64,000 nucleotides of DNA from Chromobacterium haemolyticum DSM 19808 (GTDB taxonomy: Bacteria > Pseudomonadota > Gammaproteobacteria > Burkholderiales > Chromobacteriaceae): assembly GCF_000711885.1 (NCBI RefSeq), contig NZ_JONK01000019.1, positions 47,192 through 111,191 of the forward strand, in the 5' to 3' direction. The notes beneath the pieces were generated by a model. That model saw only the letters and a program-made list of their open reading frames with translations, made no database searches and was not told the origin of the DNA. The position numbers and the translations under genes were made by a program. The stretch's first letter is position 1; every line of letters begins with the position of its first letter. This document shows positions 1 to 7,757 of the stretch, piece after piece.

Positions 1-385
1 CCTCGCCGAACACAGGGAACCAGAAGGCCAGCGCCGAGAACATCACCACAAAATAGGATACGTTGCCGATCCAGGCTGAAATCCAGTAACCCCAGGCCGA
101 GTTGAAGCCCATGTAGTTGCCAAAACCCGCCTTGGCGTAGCCATAAACGCCGCCTTCAACTTCCGGCTTGCGGTTGGCCAGCATCTGGAAGGCAAATGCC
201 AGAGTCAACATCCCGAAGAAGGTAATCACCCAACCGATCAAGATAGCGCCGGCTCCGGCACCCGCCGCCATGTTCTGAGGCAGCGAGAAGATGCCGCCAC
301 CGATCATGGAGCCCACCACCAGAGCGGTCAGCGCGCCAAGCTTGAGCTTGGGAGCGCCGCCTTGGGTTTCAGTTTCCGTAGACAT
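1..385 (-). CDS. arcD: Arginine/ornithine antiporter ArcD-type, 5' part only
   Basis: Only the first 128 codons are present; the gene runs off the left edge of the window. The protein begins [20 protein letters not shown] and carries the APC-superfamily signature [13 protein letters not shown] in the first membrane helix, followed by a second helix ([16 protein letters not shown]) and the segment [20 protein letters not shown]. These match basic amino acid/polyamine antiporters of the ArcD group, which exchange arginine for ornithine in the arginine deiminase pathway. An FNR/ANR-type box lies 120 bp upstream at 505-518, which fits anaerobic control. LysI-like lysine transporters of the same family cannot be excluded from this fragment. 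Confidence 0.85.
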   Translation of the reverse strand, partial: MSTETETQGGAPKLKLGALTALVVGSMIGGGIFSLPQNMAAGAGAGAILIGWVITFFGMLTLAFAFQMLANRKPEVEGGVYGYAKAGFGNYMGFNSAWGYWISAWIGNVSYFVVMFSALAFWFPVFGE

Positions 386-785
386 TTTCGTTCTCCGTGA
401 GAGTACATTAACCTGCAAATCTGTTGTTATATAATTAAATTCTTATCATCTGAGACAATGGTATACCTCGGATTTAGTGATCGCCAGAACAGTCGAACAT
501 CCGTTTGACCTGCATCAAATAGCTTCCCCTGCCCTATCTCACCCACTATGGCAATAGAACAAAAGCTTTATAGAACTCACCCATAAGAATGACAAAATAA
601 TAAAATGTGCAGCGCACAAAATATTTGCTTACTTTTCTTTTAAATAATTATTAATTATTGCTGCGTGAAATATTGCGGGAGACAATTCAGAAAGGGGATA
701 TTCCGGCAAGCAGAAATCAAGACAAGCGCCTATCGACGTGATAAGCGATAAAAGAACGCGGGATCAAGAACAAGGCGTAAAACGT
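386..785. other. AT-rich intergenic region upstream of arcD
   Basis: About 400 bases without a supported gene. It holds the FNR-type box at 505-518 and a strongly AT-rich tract (roughly 590-670) with a small palindrome TGTGC-AGC-GCACA near 605-617. I see no convincing ORF, tRNA or terminator between 386 and 785. The stretch probably serves as the arcD promoter region. Confidence 0.5.
505..518. promoter_or_regulatory. FNR/ANR-type box upstream of arcD
   Basis: TTGAC-CTGC-ATCAA fits the FNR/ANR consensus TTGAT-N4-ATCAA with one change. It lies 120 bp before the arcD-type start codon. In pseudomonads the arc operon is activated by ANR through such a box (established knowledge). A clear class II -10 element is not obvious here, so the exact promoter geometry is uncertain. 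Confidence 0.65.
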
Positions 786-820
786 AAAAAAAAGTGGATG
801 CGGCCCACCACCGCACCCAC
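786..820 (-). terminator. Intrinsic terminator of the DUF3149 gene
   Basis: On the minus strand a 10-bp stem (811-820 pairing with 794-803, one G-U wobble) with a 7-nt loop is followed by eight T residues (786-793). It lies 47 bases after the stop of the 42-aa microprotein gene and closes a short monocistronic unit. Confidence 0.85.
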
Positions 821-866
821 CAACACACACATCAAGAGGATAAACACATGCTGTTTGCTCGGACGC

Positions 867-995
867 TCACTCCGGCTTTTTCACGTTCTTGAAAATCGCC
901 ACCAGAGCGCCTAGCACCACCAGGGTAGTCACCACAATGGTCACCAAGCTTAAAATGCCGACATCGTCGGAGAGAAGCAGAGTCAGAAGTTCCAT
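867..995 (-). CDS. DUF3149-type small membrane protein, 42 aa
   Basis: A 42-codon gene encoding one hydrophobic helix: MELLTLLLSDDVGILSL, then TIVVTTLVVLGALVAIF and a basic tail KNVKKPE. The pattern of a short N-terminus with S-D-x-G-x-L-S-L, one membrane span and a lysine-rich C-terminus matches the DUF3149 microproteins of betaproteobacteria, whose function is unknown. A strong Shine-Dalgarno (AAAGGAG) precedes the ATG. The gene has its own promoter with an FNR-type box (1071-1084) and its own terminator (786-820), so it is an independent, probably oxygen-controlled unit. Family assignment is by eye. Confidence 0.75.
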   Translation of the reverse strand: MELLTLLLSDDVGILSLVTIVVTTLVVLGALVAIFKNVKKPE

Positions 996-1043
996 CGCCA
1001 CTCCTTTTCCGGGGCCACGCCCCATATAGGTTTCTTGACCCTC

Positions 1044-1084
1044 ATCTTAGCCAGTTGGGGCGCCCGCCCATTGACCCAAATCAA
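1044..1084 (-). promoter_or_regulatory. Class II FNR/ANR-type promoter of the DUF3149 gene
   Basis: The box TTGAC-CCAA-ATCAA (1071-1084, centre 1077.5) and a -10 hexamer TAAGAT on the minus strand (1049 to 1044, centre 1046.5) are 31 bases apart. This is the spacing expected when FNR binds at -41.5 and contacts RNA polymerase. The predicted transcript start is near 1036, about 40 bases before the start codon. Confidence 0.65.
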
Positions 1085-1114
1085 ATGGCATGCCTCACAA
1101 ATTTGATGCAAGAC

Positions 1115-1146
1115 AAATAAAAAGCCCCTGGCTCTAGCCAGGGGCT
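1115..1146 (-). terminator. Intrinsic terminator after the flavin reductase gene
   Basis: A perfect 10-bp stem AGCCCCTGGC / GCCAGGGGCT (1123-1132 with 1137-1146) with loop TCTA. On the minus strand it is followed by a T-rich tail (1122 down to 1115). Confidence 0.85.
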
Positions 1147-1258
1147 CATTTCCTAAAAATCAGCAACTTATATCATTACAGTTGCTCGAAAAGCGATACA
1201 GTCCGGATCCGTTCCATCTCAAAAATTAGCGCTCGTCATCCACGTCGAGCCGATGCGC

Positions 1259-2287
1259 TCACTTGCTGCCGCCCATATCCTTGGACAGGAAAAACGCGTC
1301 GGAAAAGAATTCATCCTCCGGCAAGCCGCGTTCGCGCGTGAAGCTGCCGTGCGCGGCCTCTACCATCAGCGGCGCGCCGCAAGCGTAAACCTGATAGCCG
1401 GACAAATTTTCGAAATCCTCCAGCACCGCCTGATGAACGAAGCCGGTACGGCCCGCCCACTCGTCTGTCGGCAGCGCGTCGGACAATACCGGTATGAAGG
1501 TGATGTTGGGGTTCTGCGCCTGCCAGGCCCCGGCCAGTTCCGCCATATAGAGGTCGGCCTTGGTCCGCGCGCCCCAATAGAACACCATCTCGCGCTGGAT
1601 TCCGCTGTGGATCGCATGCTCGATAATGCCCTTGACCGGGGCGAAGCCGGTGCCGCTGGCCACGAAGAGGATGGGCTTGTCGGAATCCTCGCGCAGGAAG
1701 AAGGAGCCCAGCGGGCCCTTGAAGCGCATGATTTCGCGTTCCTTCATCTGACTGAACACGTAGTCGGAGAACGAACCGCCAGGTTGATGACGGATGTGCA
1801 ACTCTAGAAAAGCGTCGTCATGCGGCGCGTTGGCGATGGAGAAGCTGCGCTTCTTTCCATCCTTCATCAGGATGTCGATGTATTGACCAGCCTTGAACTG
1901 CAGGCGCTCCGATACCGGCAACTTGAGCTTGAGCACCGCCACGTCGTGGATTTTCTCGATTTTCTCTACACGGCACGGCAAGGTCTTGATCTGGATATCG
2001 CCCGCTCCAGCCACTTCGCGAGCCTCGATGGTGATGTCGCCCTGAGGGCGGGCACAACAGAACAGAGCCAGCCCCTGGGCGCGTTCGGCCTCGGTCAGGG
2101 CTTTTTCCTGGAAACCATCCTGGCTCACTTCTCCATCCACTACCTTGCCTTTGCAGGCGCCGCATGCCCCGTCGCGGCAGCCGTAGGGCAGGCCCACTCC
2201 CTGACGCAAAGCCGCTTCCAATACGGTTTCATGCGGCTCGACGCCAAATGTATGCCCGCTGGGGAGCACTTTCACCTGCGCTGTCAT
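1259..2287 (-). CDS. 2Fe-2S ferredoxin / FNR-type NAD(P)H-flavin reductase
   Basis: The 342-aa protein has an N-terminal plant-type ferredoxin domain with cluster ligands C37, C42, C45 and C77, then a ferredoxin-NADP reductase module. RSFS (147-150) should bind the flavin, GTGFAPVK (212-219) the nicotinamide nucleotide, and CGAP (303-306) is the usual C-terminal motif. Neisserial homologues are commonly labelled CDP-6-deoxy-delta-3,4-glucoseen reductase, but no deoxysugar genes are nearby. The safe reading is a soluble reductase passing electrons from NAD(P)H through flavin to an iron-sulfur centre for an unknown partner. It diverges from the SDR gene with only 29 bases between the start codons. 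Confidence 0.88.
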   Translation of the reverse strand: MTAQVKVLPSGHTFGVEPHETVLEAALRQGVGLPYGCRDGACGACKGKVVDGEVSQDGFQEKALTEAERAQGLALFCCARPQGDITIEAREVAGAGDIQIKTLPCRVEKIEKIHDVAVLKLKLPVSERLQFKAGQYIDILMKDGKKRSFSIANAPHDDAFLELHIRHQPGGSFSDYVFSQMKEREIMRFKGPLGSFFLREDSDKPILFVASGTGFAPVKGIIEHAIHSGIQREMVFYWGARTKADLYMAELAGAWQAQNPNITFIPVLSDALPTDEWAGRTGFVHQAVLEDFENLSGYQVYACGAPLMVEAAHGSFTRERGLPEDEFFSDAFFLSKDMGGSK

Positions 2288-2316
2288 CTGTTTCCTCTAC
2301 TCAATATCTGGCTAAA

Positions 2317-3246
2317 ATGCGCATCATGCGAACCCTGATGATCATCGGCGCCGGCGATGTCGCACGCCGCACTTTGCCGGAACTGACCCGCCGCTGGCGA
2401 GTGCTGGCGCTATGCCGCTCAAGCGCGAGCGCCGAAGCGCTGCGCCGGCAGGGCGTCACGCCCATCCGGGGCGATCTGGACAACCCCGTCACTTTGCGCC
2501 GATTGGCCGGCCTGGCCGACGATCTGCTGCTGACCGCTCCCCCCCAGGAAACCGGCCGCAAGGACTTGCGCATGCGCAAGTTGTTGTCTGCGTTGGCAAA
2601 AGGTTGCAGGATACCACAGCGCCTAGTCTATATCAGCACCAGCGGCGTGTACGGCAATGCCGATGGCGCTTTGCTGGATGAAGGTGCCCGTCCTCGCCCG
2701 CACAACGATCGCGCCTTCCGACGCTTGGACGCCGAAACCCAATTGCGAAGCTTTGCCGCAGCCCACGGCAGTCAACTGACCGTGTTGCGCGCGCCGGGCA
2801 TCTACGCCGACAACCGCCTTCCGCTGAGCCGTTTCGCCTCGCAAACGCCGCTGATCCGCCCAGAAGAGGACAGCTGGAGCAATCACATCCACGCCGACGA
2901 CCTTGCCGCCGCCTGCGTGGCGGCATTGCGGCAATGCCGCGGCGGCCCTCGCGTATACAACGCCAGCGACGATCAGCCGCTTCCAATCAGCGAATGGTAC
3001 CGCCGGCTCGCCGCCACGCTTGACCTGGTCTTGCCGCCCTTGCTGCCGCGCGAGGAAGTCCGCGCCCAGGTCTCCGCTGGTCTATGGTCGTATATGATGG
3101 AGTCCAGGCAGTTGGACAACAGGCGTTTGCGCCGGGAATTGCTGCCGGTACTCCGCTGGCCCGACACTGCCGTCTACCTGGCGGCGCTGGCCCAAGCGCC
3201 GGAACGCATCGCCGTCGCGCTCGCCTCGGCGGCCAAGATTCGGTAA
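2317..3246 (+). CDS. SDR-family NAD(P)-dependent epimerase/dehydratase-like protein
   Basis: About 309 aa. An N-terminal Rossmann fold with G11-A-G13-D-V-A-R, then RLVYISTSGVYG in the usual position of strand 5, and HADDLAAACVAAL typical of extended/atypical SDR proteins (YeeZ-like). The substrate is unknown. The start is uncertain: in-frame ATGs at 2317, 2326 and 2338 all precede the nucleotide-binding strand, and the open frame extends further upstream into the antisense of the reductase gene. It ends 36 bases before trmB on the same strand and may be co-transcribed with it. Confidence 0.82.
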   Translation: MRIMRTLMIIGAGDVARRTLPELTRRWRVLALCRSSASAEALRRQGVTPIRGDLDNPVTLRRLAGLADDLLLTAPPQETGRKDLRMRKLLSALAKGCRIPQRLVYISTSGVYGNADGALLDEGARPRPHNDRAFRRLDAETQLRSFAAAHGSQLTVLRAPGIYADNRLPLSRFASQTPLIRPEEDSWSNHIHADDLAAACVAALRQCRGGPRVYNASDDQPLPISEWYRRLAATLDLVLPPLLPREEVRAQVSAGLWSYMMESRQLDNRRLRRELLPVLRWPDTAVYLAALAQAPERIAVALASAAKIR

Positions 3247-3282
3247 CATCGCGGTTTTTTTGAGTTTTCAGCAGGCTTCTCT

Positions 3283-3963
3283 ATGGAAAATCCGGCATTT
3301 CAACGCGCCATCCGCAGCTTCGTCCTGCGCCAAGGCCATCTGTCCCCCGGCCAGCAACGCGCGATGGACGAAGGCATGCCGCGCTGGGGCATAGAATACC
3401 GCCCCGAGCGCATCGATCTGGAGCAGGCCTTCGGCCGCGCCGCGCCCAAAATTCTGGAGATCGGCTTTGGCATGGGCGGCGCCACCGCCGAAATCGCCGC
3501 CGCCAATCCGGATCAAGACTACCTGGGCGTGGAAGTGCACTCTCCCGGCGTCGGCAATCTGTGCAAGCTGATCGCGGAAAAAGAATTGAGCAATCTGCGC
3601 ATCATCCGACACGACGCGGTGGAAGTGCTGGATCACATGCTGGCCGACGGCAGCCTGGATGGAGTGCATATTTTCTTCCCCGACCCCTGGCACAAGAAAC
3701 GCCACAACAAACGGCGCTTGATCCAGGCGCCGCTGGTGGAGAAGCTGATCACCAAGCTCAAGCCGGGCGGCTACCTGCACGCCGCCACCGATTGGGAAGA
3801 CTACGCCTTGCAAATCATGGACGTGTTCAGCAGCCAGCCGCAGCTGGTCAATACCGCCGATGGCTACGCGCCACGCCCGGACTACCGCCCGCTGACCAAG
3901 TTCGAGGCCCGCGGCATCAAACTGGGCCACGGCGTGTGGGACGTCATTTTCCGCCGCCTCTGA
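3283..3963 (+). CDS. trmB: tRNA (guanine-N7-)-methyltransferase
   Basis: A 226-aa enzyme that methylates G46 in the variable loop of tRNAs using S-adenosylmethionine. The SAM-binding motif LEIGFGMGG lies at residues 59-67, and the TrmB hallmark [15 protein letters not shown] at 131-145. TDW near residue 168 and the C-terminal LTKFEARG segment also fit. The length is normal for the family. A weak GC hairpin follows the stop without a T run, and then repeat element A begins. Confidence 0.96.
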   Translation: MENPAFQRAIRSFVLRQGHLSPGQQRAMDEGMPRWGIEYRPERIDLEQAFGRAAPKILEIGFGMGGATAEIAAANPDQDYLGVEVHSPGVGNLCKLIAEKELSNLRIIRHDAVEVLDHMLADGSLDGVHIFFPDPWHKKRHNKRRLIQAPLVEKLITKLKPGGYLHAATDWEDYALQIMDVFSSQPQLVNTADGYAPRPDYRPLTKFEARGIKLGHGVWDVIFRRL

Positions 3964-3996
3964 TCCCCTCTCACGCCCGTCGCAAGCGGCGGGCGT

Positions 3997-4107
3997 CAGC
4001 GCCTGTTCAAAAGCTCTCCGGCCAGAGAGAGATCATGAACACGTTCTGAGCACGTACCCGCCGGGCCACGCATCACGCAGCGCGGTAGTCTTTGAACAGG
4101 CTCTCAG
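3997..4107 (-). repeat. Dispersed repeat, copy A (diverged or rearranged)
   Basis: Bounded by inverted ends containing GCCTGTTCAAA (4001-4011, and on the opposite strand at 4092-4102). Its right end carries the TGA stop of the glutathione peroxidase gene. An internal segment near 4030-4050 resembles the right end of copies B and C (GATCATGAACACGTTCTGAG against GATCGTGAACAGGTTCTTAG), so this copy looks deleted or composite. The core shared by B and C is missing. Confidence 0.55.
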
Positions 4108-4589
4108 CCGGCTCGCGGCAATAAAGCCTCGATATCCTCCAGCAACTCGTGCGGCTCCACCGCCGGCTCGTAACGCTTGACCACCCTTCCCTTCGCATCG
4201 ATCAGGAATTTGGTGAAGTTCCACTTCACCGGGTGTGGATGGGTGGAGTCTGCTTGAGTCAGCCAGCGCCACAGCGGATGAGCCCGCGGCCCGTTAACCT
4301 CCACCTTCGCGAACATGGGGAAATCCACCTCGAAGCGCGTCCGGCAAAAACGCTCGATCTCGGCCTCGTCGCCCGGCTCCTGGCCGCCGAACTGATTGCA
4401 GGGGAATCCCAGCACAACCAGCCCGCGGCCGCCCAAGCCTTGCTGCAAATCCTGCAAGCCGGCGTACTGCCGGGTGTAGCCGCACTCGCTGGCGGTATTC
4501 ACCACCAACGTCACTTGACCGGTGTACGCCGACAGCGGCTGTTCGCTGCCGTCTATGCGCGCGGCGGTGAAGTCGTAAAGCGTGGTCAT
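4104..4589 (-). CDS. Glutathione peroxidase family protein (cysteine type)
   Basis: 161 aa, reducing hydroperoxides with glutathione or, as in many bacterial members, thioredoxin. The peroxidatic residue is cysteine C36 in TASECGYT, with Q70 (NQFGGQEPG) and W123-N124 (WNFTKFLI) completing the catalytic tetrad. I chose the ATG at 4589 because a GGAGG Shine-Dalgarno precedes it; the open frame extends 14 codons further upstream without support. The TGA stop lies in the end of repeat A. Divergent from the DUF1841 gene. Confidence 0.93.
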   Translation of the reverse strand: MTTLYDFTAARIDGSEQPLSAYTGQVTLVVNTASECGYTRQYAGLQDLQQGLGGRGLVVLGFPCNQFGGQEPGDEAEIERFCRTRFEVDFPMFAKVEVNGPRAHPLWRWLTQADSTHPHPVKWNFTKFLIDAKGRVVKRYEPAVEPHELLEDIEALLPRAG

Positions 4590-4645
4590 GGCCACCTCCG
4601 TCTCGTATAATGAGCGCTCCCGAGAATCCACTCAGGCACTATCCG

Positions 4646-5125
4646 ATGTTGTTCAATCCCAGCCGGCAGGACGCCCGGCGCTTCTTCTTCGACACCTGGC
4701 AGAAATCCAAATCCGGGACGGACTTGTCCGATCTGGAAAAAATGGTGCTCCCCATTCTTATAGACCACCCGGAGTATCACGCCATTCTGGATCGGCCGGA
4801 ACAGTATATGGAACAGGAGTGGACTCCGGAAATGGGCCAGAGCAATCCCTTCCTGCACCTGGGCCTGCATGTGGCTATTGAGGAACAACGCTCCATCGAC
4901 CAGCCCTTCGGCATCCGCTCCTTGTACGCCCAGCTAGCGCTGCGCCACGGCAGCGAACATCTGGCTCAGCACGCGATGATGGATTGTCTCGGCGAAATGA
5001 TCTGGCACGCTCAGCGCCATGGCGGCGGACCGGACGTGAACCGCTACATAGGCTGTATTCGCGGCAAGTTGGGCATGGGAGCGGAGGAGCAGCCCCGCAT
5101 CAACCCAAATGACATCCCAGACTGA
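4646..5125 (+). CDS. DUF1841 family protein
   Basis: 159 aa from the internal ATG at 4646, where family members normally begin (MLFNPSRQDARRFFFDTW). An upstream in-frame ATG at 4610 would add 12 residues. Conserved segments are HPEYHAILDRP, EMGQSNPFLHLGLHVAIEEQ, SIDQPFGIR and CLGEMIWHAQR. It is a soluble, probably helical protein of unknown function found widely in beta- and gammaproteobacteria. A good terminator follows. No catalytic role can be inferred from the sequence. Confidence 0.85.
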   Translation: MLFNPSRQDARRFFFDTWQKSKSGTDLSDLEKMVLPILIDHPEYHAILDRPEQYMEQEWTPEMGQSNPFLHLGLHVAIEEQRSIDQPFGIRSLYAQLALRHGSEHLAQHAMMDCLGEMIWHAQRHGGGPDVNRYIGCIRGKLGMGAEEQPRINPNDIPD

Positions 5126-5160
5126 CGCCGCACGCCCGACAAGCGCTTGCTCATGACCAA

Positions 5161-5183
5161 CGCCCGGCTCAGCCGGGCGTTTT
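5161..5183 (+). terminator. Terminator after the DUF1841 gene
   Basis: Stem CGCCCGG / CCGGGCG with a short CTCAG loop, followed by TTTT. It lies 35 bases after the stop codon. Confidence 0.8.
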
Positions 5184-5202
5184 GCATTGCCCGGCGACAG
5201 GC

Positions 5203-5287
5203 AAAAAAAGAGCCGTGGGGGGAAACCCTCCACGGCGATCAAGCGGGGCAGCTCGTACTGGCAAAGCCAGAAGAGCAGCTTCATGCT
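5203..5287 (-). ncRNA. Putative small RNA with own promoter and terminator
   Basis: Minus-strand unit without a credible gene. A promoter-like pair TTGAAA (5323-5318) and TATTGT (5299-5294) with 18-bp spacing sits below a very AT-rich tract. The predicted transcript of about 85 nt has a small hairpin CTGGC-TTT-GCCAG near 5259-5271. It ends in an 11-bp stem (5226-5236 with 5212-5222, one A-C mismatch) followed by seven T residues (5209-5203). An ORF starting MKLLFWLCQYELPRL overlaps it but lacks a Shine-Dalgarno and reads through the terminator. The call rests only on these signals; no known RNA family was recognised. Confidence 0.45.
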
Positions 5288-5384
5288 ATTCCCACAATAA
5301 ACAAAATGCAAATAGTTTTTCAACAGTTAACAACAAATAAAATATTGAATCATTTATATAAATATAATATTTAAAATGAATCAT

Positions 5385-5410
5385 TAAAAAAAGCCGGCCT
5401 TAGCCGGCTT
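5385..5410 (-). terminator. Terminator after the 2-hydroxyacid dehydrogenase gene
   Basis: Perfect 8-bp stem AAGCCGGC / GCCGGCTT with loop CTTA (5391-5410). On the minus strand it is followed by a run of T (5390-5385). Confidence 0.88.
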
Positions 5411-5431
5411 GAAGCCTGAAACGAACGCGTC

Positions 5432-6382
5432 TCACAACAAACGATTGCGCTCTATGCCCGCTACAAAGGCCGCGATATTGTCCACCAGCTGCGCGGCCAG
5501 ACGCTCCATCGCCTGCCGGCTGGCCCAGCCCACATGAGGGGTGACAATCAAATTGGGCAAGCGGGTTTTCAACAGAGGGTTGCCATGTACCGGCGGCTCT
5601 TCGCTCAGCACGTCGAAACCCGCGCCGCCCAGCTGCCCGTATTTCAGCGCAGCCACCAGGTCCTCCTCGTTAACCAGGCCCCCACGCGCGGTGTTGATCA
5701 ACAAGGCGCCGGGCTTCATCAGCATCAGCTCCGGCTGGGCGATCAAGTCCCGGGTTTCCTCGGTCAGCGGGCAATGCAGCGAAATCACATCGGCCTGCGC
5801 CAAGGCCTCGGCAAAAGCCACATGACCGGAGCGCAACGCCTTCGCGCCTTTGCGCTCGACGAACAACACTTCCATGCCAAGCGCGCCGGCCATCTCCGCC
5901 AGGCGCAGGCCAATACCGCCCGCGCCGACAATCCCCAGGGTCGCGCCGCGCAAATCGCGGATCGGCGCGCCGAAATGGCAGAACTGTCTGGATTGCTGCC
6001 ACACCCCTGCGGCGACGTCGCGCTGATAAGCCGGCAGGTTCTTGGCCAGGGCCAGCATCAGGGTCAGCGCGTGTTCGGCCACGGTGTCGTCGCCATAATG
6101 ACGGATATTGCAGACCGCGATGCCCAGCTCGCGACAGGCGTCCAGGTCGATATGGTTGTAGCCCGTGGCGGCCACCGCCACCAGCTTAAGCCCGGGCAAT
6201 TGCTCCAGGGTTTCCCGACGCAACGGCACCTTGTTGGTGATGACGATGTCCGCCCCCGAGCAATTCATCGCCGCGTCTTCGACGCTGGTGGAGGGGAACT
6301 CGTGATATTCGGACGGGAACGGCAAAAGCGGAACCGGGACAGGCAAGCTGTCCCGGTCAAGAAACACGACGGAGTGGGTCAT
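5432..6382 (-). CDS. D-2-hydroxyacid dehydrogenase, glycerate dehydrogenase/HprA-like
   Basis: 316 aa. The NAD-binding motif GAGGIG is at residues 153-158. The catalytic triad of the family is visible: R233 in NTARGG, E262 in EEPP and H283 in TPHVGW. Overall similarity is to glycerate dehydrogenase/hydroxypyruvate reductase (HprA), which interconverts hydroxypyruvate and D-glycerate. Substrate specificity inside this family cannot be read from sequence alone. It lies 11 bases downstream of the DUF2189 gene on the same strand, so both are probably one transcript ending at the terminator at 5385-5410. Confidence 0.9.
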   Translation of the reverse strand: MTHSVVFLDRDSLPVPVPLLPFPSEYHEFPSTSVEDAAMNCSGADIVITNKVPLRRETLEQLPGLKLVAVAATGYNHIDLDACRELGIAVCNIRHYGDDTVAEHALTLMLALAKNLPAYQRDVAAGVWQQSRQFCHFGAPIRDLRGATLGIVGAGGIGLRLAEMAGALGMEVLFVERKGAKALRSGHVAFAEALAQADVISLHCPLTEETRDLIAQPELMLMKPGALLINTARGGLVNEEDLVAALKYGQLGGAGFDVLSEEPPVHGNPLLKTRLPNLIVTPHVGWASRQAMERLAAQLVDNIAAFVAGIERNRLL

Positions 6383-6393
6383 CGGCTATTCAG

Positions 6394-7176
6394 TCATCTC
6401 TCGAAAGTGATCAAATCGCGGTAAGCATGCCAGCTGGCCAGCGCCAGAACCGGCATGATGATGATCAGGCCCAGGAAATAAGTCGCAAAGCCCACCGCGC
6501 TCAGCGTCACAATGATAGCCGCCCATATGCCCATCGTCAGCAGATTCTTCAGCACCGCCTGCACGCTGGCGATCATGGCGGTGACGGTGTCCACCTCCTT
6601 ATCCAGCATCAAGGGGATAGAGACCACGCTGACCGAAAATACCACCTGAGCAAACAGGAAGCCCACCGCGAAGTAAGCCACCAGGAAAGCGAGATTGTCC
6701 GGATTGAAGGCATTGACCACAATGTCATTCAAGGATGGCAAGGCGGCGGTGTCGTAGAACAGCGCGAACATCAGCAAAGACACTCTGAACCAGCCGAACA
6801 CCAGCACCGCCAGCAAGGCCGCGTACAAGGTGAAAGCCGGCAAGTTGACGCGCCAGGCCGCCATGCTGTGCGCCAGCTTGACCCGTCCATGACCGTCGAA
6901 AGCCTCCATCTGCTTGGCGATGTCGTACAGACCTATCGCCAGAAAGGGGCCGGCCAACAGGAAAATGGTGGCGAAGGTGATGATCAGCTCAGGAGAGTGT
7001 TCGGAGTACAAGGTCAGCAAATACCCCATCAATACGAATACCGCGCCGTAAAACAGGCAGTCGGCCGGGGCTTTTTGAAAATCGCGGAAGCCTTTTTTCA
7101 GCCATTGCAACGGCCGGGAGGTTTCCACCCTGCGCGCAACCGGGCGATCGCGCGGGATATCGTGAGTCGCGTCCAT
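6394..7176 (-). CDS. DUF2189 family membrane protein
   Basis: 260 aa with about six predicted membrane segments, for example FYGAVFVLMGYLLTLY, IITFATIFLLAGPFLAIGLY, AFTLYAALLAVLVFGWF and LGLIIIMPVLALASWHAYRD. The order W-L-x-x-G-x-x-D near the N-terminus and the final SWHAYRDL are characteristic of DUF2189 proteins, some of which have been described as cytochrome c oxidase-associated. The function is unknown. Probably the first gene of a two-gene unit with the downstream dehydrogenase. Confidence 0.85.
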   Translation of the reverse strand: MDATHDIPRDRPVARRVETSRPLQWLKKGFRDFQKAPADCLFYGAVFVLMGYLLTLYSEHSPELIITFATIFLLAGPFLAIGLYDIAKQMEAFDGHGRVKLAHSMAAWRVNLPAFTLYAALLAVLVFGWFRVSLLMFALFYDTAALPSLNDIVVNAFNPDNLAFLVAYFAVGFLFAQVVFSVSVVSIPLMLDKEVDTVTAMIASVQAVLKNLLTMGIWAAIIVTLSAVGFATYFLGLIIIMPVLALASWHAYRDLITFER

Positions 7177-7363
7177 GACAAGTCCCCCTCAAGGATACGA
7201 TGCGAGGCAGCCCCCGCATCCTTACCGTTATACGCCACGCGTCGCAAAACACAAGCTGGCCGTCCGGCTGCTATAATCCCGCGATTGCCACGGCCCTTGA
7301 CGCGCGCCGCGCTTCGCGCCGCCGGGCCGGGCCTCATCCCGCGCTTGCGCGAAAGGACATCTC

Positions 7364-7690
7364 ATGAGCGAACTGATTATCGAAGAACTGGCGATCGGCG
7401 ACGGCGCCGAAGCCGTCAGCGGCCAGGAAGTCACCGTGCACTACACTGGCTGGCTGACCGACGGCACCAAGTTCGATTCCAGCAAGGACCGTTTCCAGCC
7501 GTTCAGCTTCCCGCTGGGCGCCGGCTATGTGATCAAGGGCTGGGACCAAGGCGTGGCCGGCATGAAAGTGGGCGGCAAACGCAAGCTGACCATCCCGGCC
7601 GAGCTGGGCTACGGCGCGCGCGGCGCCGGCGGCGTGATTCCTCCCAACGCCACTCTGGTGTTCGAGGTGGAGCTCTTGCAAGTGGGTTGA
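7364..7690 (+). CDS. FKBP-type peptidyl-prolyl cis-trans isomerase
   Basis: A single-domain 108-aa FKBP without a signal peptide, so cytoplasmic. Active-site positions of the FK506-binding fold are present: Y27 (VHYTGW), D38 (FDSS), W60 (IKGWDQG), Y83 (LGYGARG) and F100. It catalyses proline isomerisation and may act as a folding helper. Closely similar proteins occur in Neisseria. The gene stands alone, ending at a bidirectional terminator shared with the convergent DedA gene. Confidence 0.95.
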   Translation: MSELIIEELAIGDGAEAVSGQEVTVHYTGWLTDGTKFDSSKDRFQPFSFPLGAGYVIKGWDQGVAGMKVGGKRKLTIPAELGYGARGAGGVIPPNATLVFEVELLQVG

Positions 7691-7711
7691 ACCCCTGCTG
7701 TGCAAGGACGT

Positions 7712-7740
7712 AAAAAAAGCTTCCCCAGGGAAGCTTTTTT
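7712..7740. terminator. Bidirectional terminator between FKBP and DedA genes
   Basis: Inverted repeat AAAAAAGCTTCCC / GGGAAGCTTTTTT. It has a run of A on the left and of T on the right, so it can terminate from both sides. Confidence 0.88.
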
Positions 7741-7757
7741 CATTGGATGGCGCGGGC

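Noticed and set aside
848..892. A 14-codon plus-strand ORF with an AAGAGGA element before its ATG
   Set aside because: It lies antisense to the end of the DUF3149 gene and has no family features; the Shine-Dalgarno-like bases are likely chance.
4104..4589. A selenocysteine glutathione peroxidase
   Set aside because: The active position is a plain cysteine codon and no in-frame TGA is present.
4934..5323. A 129-codon minus-strand ORF starting MKNYLHFVYCGN and MKLLFWLCQYEL
   Set aside because: It runs through a strong terminator and then antisense through the DUF1841 gene; no ribosome-binding site at either start. The region is better read as a small RNA.
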